DNA from: Candidatus Latescibacterota bacterium
GTDB taxonomy: Bacteria > Latescibacterota > MVCY01 > DTYK01
NCBI GenBank assembly: GCA_012961925.1
Contig: DTYK01000170.1
Location: 1-15,097 of the forward strand
Length of the DNA: 15,097 nt
Reading direction: 5' to 3'
Part shown: positions 1-4,744 of the stretch, in pieces
How positions within the stretch are numbered: position 1 is the stretch's first letter
How the letters are laid out: each line of letters begins with the position of its first letter
Position numbers and translations under genes: made by a program
Notes under the pieces: generated by a model
Databases searched by the model: none
Told to the model about the DNA's origin: nothing
Seen by the model: only the letters and a program-made list of their open reading frames with translations

Positions 1-67
1 AGCGGAGGACGGAGTGAGTTCGATAGCAGAAATATGAACCCGTCCCCAATTTTCCAGGGAGGGGCCC

Positions 68-1729
68 ATGAACTCTGTATTCATCATAGTCCTTGGTTTG
101 ATCGTCTATTATCTTGGCCTTCGGGTCTATGCCAAGCACATAGACAGGAAGGTCATTCATGTTGATCCCAGGAGGACCACACCTGCATGTATGTATGCGG
201 ATGGGGTGGACTTTATGCCCACATCCCGCAACATTCTCTTCGGTTATCAGTTTAAGTCAATTGCCGGTGCAGCCCCTGTGTTAGGCCCTATAATCGCAAT
301 AAAGTGGGGATGGCTGCCCGGCCTGTTGTGGATACTTCTCGGGACCTTCCTCATAGGCTGGGCACAGGACTATTCAAGTGCGATCGTCTCCATGCGGAAC
401 GATGGTAAGACCTTCGGCGGCATCAGCTATTCGCTAATCTCACCAAGGGCGAGGACAATACTCCTCACCTTCATATATTTCTATCTCCTCTTGGTAGCCG
501 CCGCCTTTGCCAACGTAGTCGCCACCTTTATGGCGAACACCCCTACAACCCCCCTCCCCATCATCCTCCTGGCCTTCAGCGGCATCCTTGTCGGTCATCT
601 CATATACAAAGGAAGGATGAGCCTCCTGCTGGTGACGGTAATCGGTCTGGCAATATTCTACGGCGCGGTGGTCGGCGGTAACTGGGTACCCCTTGCCCTC
701 GGTGATCCAGCTGCTAATAAGACCTTATGGCTCGTCTTTGCGCTGGCGTTCTCCTTCTTCGGCTCAGTCCTCCCTATATGGTCCTTTGTCCAGCCGATCA
801 ACTATCTGGGCTTTTATATCATCTTCTTCGGGATGGCGGCTGCTGTGTTGGGTATATTTGTGGGCCATCCGAGCTTGCGTGCCCCTGCAGTCACCAGTTA
901 TGTTGTGGCCGGCCTTCCCATCTGGCCCATGTTATTCGTGACAATAGCCTGCGGTGCCATATCCGGATGGCACAGCATCGTCTCCTCAACAGGCACCTCA
1001 AGGCAATTAGAAAGCGAACTTGATGTCAGGCCAGTGGCAGCAGGGGCCATGTTTCTGGAGATGATCCTCGCCCTGATCGCCCTCACGATTGCCAGCGTCG
1101 CCGTGCAAGGGGGGGCCTGGCATGCGGTCTTCGGGGCAGGCCTGAGCGACGTCTTCCACTATCTCGGCCTCCCATACGGATGGGGCCGGGCCTATGGACC
1201 CGTGATGATAATTGTGCTTGCCATCACGATCCTGCATCTGGTGATCAGGTTTATGCGTATCGCCACAAACGAGCTGGTGGGAAGGAGAGTGCCCTTGCTC
1301 AGAAATCCCTACATCGGGACCATTATCGCCCTTATACTCGCATTTTTGCTTGTCAAAACAGGGACTTTTACCTATATCTGGGTCCTGTTCGGTTCTGCCA
1401 ATCAGTTGATGGCCGGGCTTGCCCTGTTCATCGCCAGTATCTGGCTTGTCTCCCAGAAGAAGAATCCGACCTATGCCGTTTACCCCATGATATTCATGTA
1501 CGTCACCACCCTGGCGGCGCTATCGCTCACTGCGTATCAAGTCCTTAAGCAGGCGATCACCCGGGTGGATCTGACAGGCAGGGCGTTGTCCGGTTCGGTC
1601 ATTGTGGGCAACTGGTTCGCCGGGATCATCGGCATCGTCCTGTTCATCGCCGCACTTTTCCTTGCCTACGATGGTATCAGGGCATATGTTAGGTATAAAA
1701 ACGAGACAAGCCCTCAGAGGGGAGGTTAA
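68..1729 (+). CDS. cstA: CstA-family carbon starvation / pyruvate-peptide transporter
   Basis: A 553-aa polytopic inner-membrane protein with many hydrophobic segments over its whole length. Residues about 40-110 carry the CstA family core: a DGVDFMPTSRNILFGYQF stretch, then SIAGAAPVLGP, then a WGWLPGLLWILLGTFLIG helix and an S-x-R-x-x-G segment. E. coli CstA and BtsT (both about 700 aa) import peptides and pyruvate; this is a shorter form, and its substrate cannot be read from the sequence. The ATG at 68 follows a strong ribosome site (AGGGAGGGG, about 4 nt upstream). The stop TAA at 1727 lies one nucleotide before the GTG of the next gene, and the ribosome site of that gene (GGAGG) is inside the 3' end of cstA, so the two are translationally linked. 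It heads the ArsA-like operon in this window; the promoter is before or at the left edge and not seen. Confidence 0.93.
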   Translation: MNSVFIIVLGLIVYYLGLRVYAKHIDRKVIHVDPRRTTPACMYADGVDFMPTSRNILFGYQFKSIAGAAPVLGPIIAIKWGWLPGLLWILLGTFLIGWAQDYSSAIVSMRNDGKTFGGISYSLISPRARTILLTFIYFYLLLVAAAFANVVATFMANTPTTPLPIILLAFSGILVGHLIYKGRMSLLLVTVIGLAIFYGAVVGGNWVPLALGDPAANKTLWLVFALAFSFFGSVLPIWSFVQPINYLGFYIIFFGMAAAVLGIFVGHPSLRAPAVTSYVVAGLPIWPMLFVTIACGAISGWHSIVSSTGTSRQLESELDVRPVAAGAMFLEMILALIALTIASVAVQGGAWHAVFGAGLSDVFHYLGLPYGWGRAYGPVMIIVLAITILHLVIRFMRIATNELVGRRVPLLRNPYIGTIIALILAFLLVKTGTFTYIWVLFGSANQLMAGLALFIASIWLVSQKKNPTYAVYPMIFMYVTTLAALSLTAYQVLKQAITRVDLTGRALSGSVIVGNWFAGIIGIVLFIAALFLAYDGIRAYVRYKNETSPQRGG

Positions 1730-1730
1730 G

Positions 1731-1997
1731 GTGGCAAAAGAGAAGAAATCCAAACTAAGTAAGATCGTGAAGGAGTTCCTCTATGGTATGGCGGCCCATG
1801 ATACGGCAAGGTTCGCTCTGAAGACAAGGGGGAGTATGGAACACCTCTTCATCCTCATCACCATGGGGGATATGCTTGGCGTGCCCATTCTGCCGCCGTA
1901 CTATTCCCTTCGGCTGCTCCCTTATGTGGTACCCCAGATCTCCACGTGGAAGAGAAGGATGCTAAGGGAGAAGGACTTCACAGACACACTGGCTTAA
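1731..1997 (+). CDS. Small conserved protein of the cstA-arsA operon (cory-CC-star-like?)
   Basis: An 88-aa protein from a GTG start 1 nt after cstA, with GGAGG 5 nt upstream; an ATG-started reading of the same frame begins inside cstA and is not credible. The N-terminus is Lys-rich (VAKEKKSKLSKIVKEF), followed by a conserved-looking block: ALKTRGSMEHLFILITMGD, then MLGVPILPPYYSLRLLPYV, then an STWKRRM helix. There is no signal peptide and only short hydrophobic stretches, so it is probably cytosolic or membrane-peripheral. From memory, the LFMLLxxSExLGxPxPxSYYxLELLP block of the small 'cory-CC-star' family is similar; those end in Cys-Cys, and this one does not. The stop at 1995 lies 4 nt before the first arsA-like gene, so it likely acts with CstA and the ATPases, perhaps as an adaptor. 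The function is unknown. Confidence 0.85.
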   Translation: MAKEKKSKLSKIVKEFLYGMAAHDTARFALKTRGSMEHLFILITMGDMLGVPILPPYYSLRLLPYVVPQISTWKRRMLREKDFTDTLA

Positions 1998-2001
1998 GAT
2001 C

Positions 2002-2991
2002 ATGGAAGAGAGACCAAGACTTAGAGAGGCGTTCATAGAGAATCCCCGGATGCGATACATTATGTACGGGGGCAAGGGGGGACTGGGGAAGACCACTTTC
2101 TCTGCTGCCACCGGTTACTGGTTGGCAAAGAAGGGATACAGGGTGCTTGTCTTCTCGGTCGACCCCCAAGCCTCGCTGAGCGATATATTCCAGAGGGACA
2201 TATTCGGAAAGGGACCCCAGGAGATCATGCCAGGGCTATTCGCCCAGGAGATCGACGCCGACAGGAGGATAAGGGAATACCAGGACGAGATACGCAGGAA
2301 GATCATGGATAGATATGGCCTCGAGGAGGTTCCTGAGGAGATAGAGAGCTATATTGCCGCTGCGGCTGCCGAACCGGCAATGGAGGAGAGCGCCATCTTC
2401 GATGAGGTGGTCAATATCGTAGTCAAAGGGGGTTATGACTACTACATATACGACCTCGTTCCTCTGGGCCATGCCCTCTACTACCTGAGCATGAGCTCCA
2501 TCTACGATGCGTGGATAAATAAGATCACCCAGCTCAGGACGGAGATGAGGAGATACCAGGAAGTGGTTGCAAAGATGAAGAGCGAAAAGGTGACCGAAGA
2601 GGATGAGATTCTGGATGAACTTCTATATATCAAGGAGAGGATCAATGCCTCCTCACGGATATTCACTGACAGGGAGAAGACGGCCTTCTTCTTTGTCTTA
2701 ACGCCCGAAAAGATAAGCATTATCGATACCCAGAAGGCCTCTGCACTTTTTTCGAAGTTCGGTGTACCCCTCACAGGATACATTGTGAACCGGGTCATAC
2801 CACCTGAGCTTCTGGAGGAGGACATCCCCGGTTATCTGAAGAACAGGATATCTTCTCAGAGGGGACCCATGGAGGAGATCAGGAGGTTCTTCGGCCAAAA
2901 GGTGTTAGGATATGTGCCTGAGTTCGAGAGGGACATCACCGGCTTGGAGATGATAGAGAGGGTTGCCTTAAAGATGTTCGGTGAGGTATAG
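2002..2991 (+). CDS. ArsA/Get3-like ATPase, copy 1 (switch I Asp kept, switch II altered)
   Basis: A 329-aa member of the ArsA/Get3 branch of the MinD/SIMIBI P-loop ATPases. The deviant Walker A is at residues 23-32 (GGKGGLGKTT) with the signature Lys25. Switch I is SVDPQASLSD at 52-61, keeping the Asp54 that matches the catalytic Asp57 of yeast Get3. The PGIDEA-like region reads AEPAMEESAIFDEV (about 123-136). Switch II, DTAPTGH in the family, is DLVPLGH at 151-157. The C-terminal half has the family strand ending in VNRVIPPE. It is single-domain, so it needs a dimer partner, unlike two-domain E. coli ArsA. There are no arsenical-efflux genes (arsB, arsC, arsD) nearby and no obvious Cys metalloid site, so an arsenite-pump role is unlikely. 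The ATG lies 4 nt after the small protein's stop. Its partner is probably the paralogue at 3061. Confidence 0.9.
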   Translation: MEERPRLREAFIENPRMRYIMYGGKGGLGKTTFSAATGYWLAKKGYRVLVFSVDPQASLSDIFQRDIFGKGPQEIMPGLFAQEIDADRRIREYQDEIRRKIMDRYGLEEVPEEIESYIAAAAAEPAMEESAIFDEVVNIVVKGGYDYYIYDLVPLGHALYYLSMSSIYDAWINKITQLRTEMRRYQEVVAKMKSEKVTEEDEILDELLYIKERINASSRIFTDREKTAFFFVLTPEKISIIDTQKASALFSKFGVPLTGYIVNRVIPPELLEEDIPGYLKNRISSQRGPMEEIRRFFGQKVLGYVPEFERDITGLEMIERVALKMFGEV

Positions 2992-3060
2992 ATGAAGAGG
3001 GAACCAGCAGCCGTGACCTTCAAATCGCCATTTGTGGAGAAGACATCTGCAAAGGTGTAA
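2992..3060 (+). CDS. 22-codon micro-ORF between the two ArsA-like genes
   Basis: The ATG follows directly on the TAG of the first ArsA-like gene, and the TAA is directly followed by the ATG of the second, so the three reading frames tile without a spare base. A GGTGAGG sequence 6 nt upstream could serve as ribosome site. The peptide begins MKREPAAVTFKSP and ends EKTSAKV; it is basic, with no membrane segment. It is in frame with the second ATPase, so it may be an N-terminal extension cut off by a stop codon, a coupling leader, or a real small protein. Its existence as a product is inference. Confidence 0.35.
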   Translation: MKREPAAVTFKSPFVEKTSAKV

Positions 3061-4047
3061 ATGATGGATGGAGACAGGATCAGTCAGAACATGCCCGATT
3101 TTCTGAGATCTCATCCGGAGATAAAATACCTGTTCTTCGGCGGAAAGGGAGGGGTTGGCAAGACCGTTATGGCCGGTGCGACTGCCCTCTGGCTATCTGA
3201 GCAGGGCAGGAGGACGTTGCTCGCATCCACCAATCCCGTCCACAGCCTGAGCGCCCTGCTTCTTCAGGACGTCTTCGGGAAAGAAACCCCTGTAGAGGGG
3301 ACAGGGCTCTACGCATTGGAGATCGATACCAAGGAGACGATTGAGAAGAAGAAGGAGGAGATAGCCGAGAAGATCAACTGGTTCCTGAGGTTCGCTGACA
3401 TAGTGGGTACCAGGACAGAGGATTTTATCCAGTCTGCCACGATGAACCCGGCCTTTGAGGAATCGGCCATGTTTGAGAACATGGTGGACCTGATGTTCGA
3501 GAACAGGTACGATGTATATGTGTTCGATACAGCTCCTACTGCCAATGCCAGGAGGTTGCTGGGCATGTCAAAGGTCTACACCCTCTGGGTCGAGAAGATG
3601 CTCCGTTCAAGACAGAATGCGATGGGACTGAGACAGCGGCTCTCCTTCACAAAAAGGAAAGAGGAAGATCCCCTTCTTGAGTACCTGCTTTCCTTCAGAG
3701 ATAGGATCGATCGTGTCCGATCACTGCTCACAGACGCTCGGTTAACCGCCTTCTTCTTCGTGGTCCTTCCAGAGGCCCTTCCTATTGCTGTTGTGAGGAG
3801 GTTCATCAACTGGTTCAGGGACTTCGGCATCCCCATCGGAGGGGTTATTGTGAATCAGGTGATCGAGAAGGAATCGATCACGCCGGGGACGCCTGAGTTT
3901 GTCCTTAACAGGGTGAAGATGCAGGAGAGATACCTTGATGAGATCTTCTCCTCCTTCCCCGACGTACGGGCTCTGGTACCCTCTCTTGAGCGGGAGGTAC
4001 AGGGGGTGGAGATGCTGAGAAAGACAGCGGGGTATCTGCTTCCCTAA
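3061..4047 (+). CDS. ArsA/Get3-like ATPase, copy 2 (catalytic Asp replaced by Asn)
   Basis: A 328-aa paralogue of the preceding ATPase. The deviant Walker A is GGKGGVGKTV at 27-36 with signature Lys29. Switch I is STNPVHSLS at 56-64: the codon AAT puts Asn58 where the family has the catalytic Asp (Get3 Asp57; the D57N form of Get3 is the standard hydrolysis-dead mutant). The PGIDEA-like region is NPAFEESAMFENMV. Switch II is DTAPTAN at 156-162, so DTAP is kept but the usual GH is AN. C-terminal strands FFFVVLPEALPI and GGVIVNQVIEKE are typical. It should still bind nucleotide but probably hydrolyses poorly on its own. Start codons ATG-ATG at 3061/3064 are equivalent, with AAAGGTG just upstream. 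Last gene of the operon; a palindromic repeat follows its stop within 3 nt. Paired ArsA-like genes forming a heterodimer are known from M. tuberculosis (BagA/BagB, Rv3679/Rv3680). Confidence 0.9.
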   Translation: MMDGDRISQNMPDFLRSHPEIKYLFFGGKGGVGKTVMAGATALWLSEQGRRTLLASTNPVHSLSALLLQDVFGKETPVEGTGLYALEIDTKETIEKKKEEIAEKINWFLRFADIVGTRTEDFIQSATMNPAFEESAMFENMVDLMFENRYDVYVFDTAPTANARRLLGMSKVYTLWVEKMLRSRQNAMGLRQRLSFTKRKEEDPLLEYLLSFRDRIDRVRSLLTDARLTAFFFVVLPEALPIAVVRRFINWFRDFGIPIGGVIVNQVIEKESITPGTPEFVLNRVKMQERYLDEIFSSFPDVRALVPSLEREVQGVEMLRKTAGYLLP

Positions 4048-4049
4048 AT

Positions 4050-4110
4050 TTGGGACGAGTTCACATTTTTCCCAACGTTCGCGGGATGAAATGCTAAAGC
4101 ATTAACTCCC
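4050..4110. repeat. Palindromic dispersed repeat behind the ArsA operon
   Basis: Starts 3 nt after the stop of the second ATPase. It holds a hairpin TTGGGA (4050-4055) / TCCCAA (4070-4075) and then an arm at 4082-4110 that begins CGGGATGAAATGC and ends ATTAACTCCC, containing AATGCT-AA-AGCATT (4090-4103). The 29-nt arm matches the reverse complement of 12528-12556 at 26 of 29 positions, which cannot be chance. The first hairpin arm also contains GAGTTCAC, as does the other copy. It may work as a terminator-like structure, though there is no T-run. Confidence 0.7.
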
Positions 4111-4203
4111 CAGAATTAAGTCTTCAGGCTCTCATCCCCAGATCTATGGAGTCGGTTACCTTCTTACGCAGCCGAAAGATACCCGCAGAAGCATAACAGG
4201 CTC

Positions 4204-4370
4204 ATTTCTTTTGTCCTATACGGCATCTCTTCAGTTTCTATCTGATCCACAGCCGTAACCTGAGCGGACGTCCCGAGAAGGTGCTCCTGACCGACAGATT
4301 CCTCATCATCAACATCATCCTCTGGATCATCACCGCATTGTTAATCCTCTATGTGACAGCCCCGACGTAG
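4204..4370 (+). pseudogene. C-terminal remnant of decaprenyl-phosphate phosphoribosyltransferase (UbiA family)
   Basis: Reading from 4210 gives FVLYGI, then a 2-nt slip inside CTCT (4227-4230). The frame starting at 4231 then gives FSFYLIHSRNL, SGRPEKVLLTDRF, LIINIILWIITALLILY and a stop at 4368. This matches the end of bacterial DPPR-synthase-like UbiA prenyltransferases, whose last stretch runs FVLYGIFRYLYLI, then S(P)EEVLLTDRP, then a final helix ending LILY. The intact enzymes (about 290 aa) make decaprenylphosphoryl-phosphoribose for arabinosyl donors. Nothing recognisable of the remaining four fifths lies upstream, so this is a truncated, frameshifted relic. The assignment rests on remembered family sequence and is fairly specific. 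Confidence 0.7.
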
Positions 4371-4416
4371 TTGAGGCCTTCCATAAAACCAGACGAACAT
4401 CTATTTTCAGGAAAAG

Positions 4417-4627
4417 TTGCTGATGTCTCTAACTATGGTAGTTGTCTTCGGCTCTCTTGGATTGTTATTCCTGATATACAGCTACCTGGTGGGGACCTTC
4501 CTTTGTCTGTTCCCTTTCCTGAAGGCTAAAATCGACATGCTTATAATACCAGTATTCACGATATTTATTTGCCATAGGAGGCCTCATTGTTCATCTTTAC
4601 TGCAAGCACAAGAAGTATGTGAGATAG
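4417..4627 (+). pseudogene. Decayed small membrane protein, unrecognised
   Basis: From a TTG at 4417 the frame reads through two hydrophobic segments (MVVVFGSLGLLFLIYSYLV, then KIDMLIIPVFTIF). A tandem ATTT duplication at 4563-4570 then shifts the frame. In the next frame the protein goes on as AIGGLIVHLYCKHKKYVR and stops at 4625. Removing one ATTT joins the two parts as VFTIF-AIGGLIVH, a smooth membrane helix with a basic cytoplasmic tail. I cannot name the family. With the preceding remnant it suggests a lost gene cluster. No clear ribosome site is seen. Confidence 0.4.
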
Positions 4628-4703
4628 ACTGGCTATCATAGGTTCGTATCATATCCCAAACTACATGATATTAGGCTTGTGCATATGACAACGAGCTAAT
4701 GAT

Positions 4704-4741
4704 AGTATCATATGTACCGCATCCTATGGTCATATGATACT
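4704..4741. terminator. AT-rich hairpin at the 3' end of the M6 protease gene
   Basis: AGTATCATATG (4704-4714) and CATATGATACT (4731-4741) are a perfect 11-bp inverted repeat with a 16-nt loop, starting 3 nt beyond the stop of the minus-strand protease gene. A related motif, CGTATCATATCCC, sits at 4645-4657. The position suits a terminator, but the stem is AT-rich and has no T-tract, so a protein-binding site is also possible. Confidence 0.45.
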
Positions 4742-4744
4742 CTT

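Larger units (their letters stand above)
4048..4744. other. 697-nt gene-poor stretch after the ArsA operon
   Basis: No intact gene is seen. Contents in order: the palindromic repeat (4050-4110), about 90 nt with nothing recognised, the UbiA-family relic, the unnamed membrane relic, and an AT-rich hairpin (4704-4741) next to the protease gene. The stretch separates two converging transcription units. Confidence 0.7.

Noticed and set aside
2002..4047. Arsenite efflux pump (arsA of an ars operon)
   Set aside because: No arsB, arsC, arsD or arsR nearby, no visible metalloid-binding Cys triad, single-domain proteins with altered switch motifs, and linkage to cstA instead.
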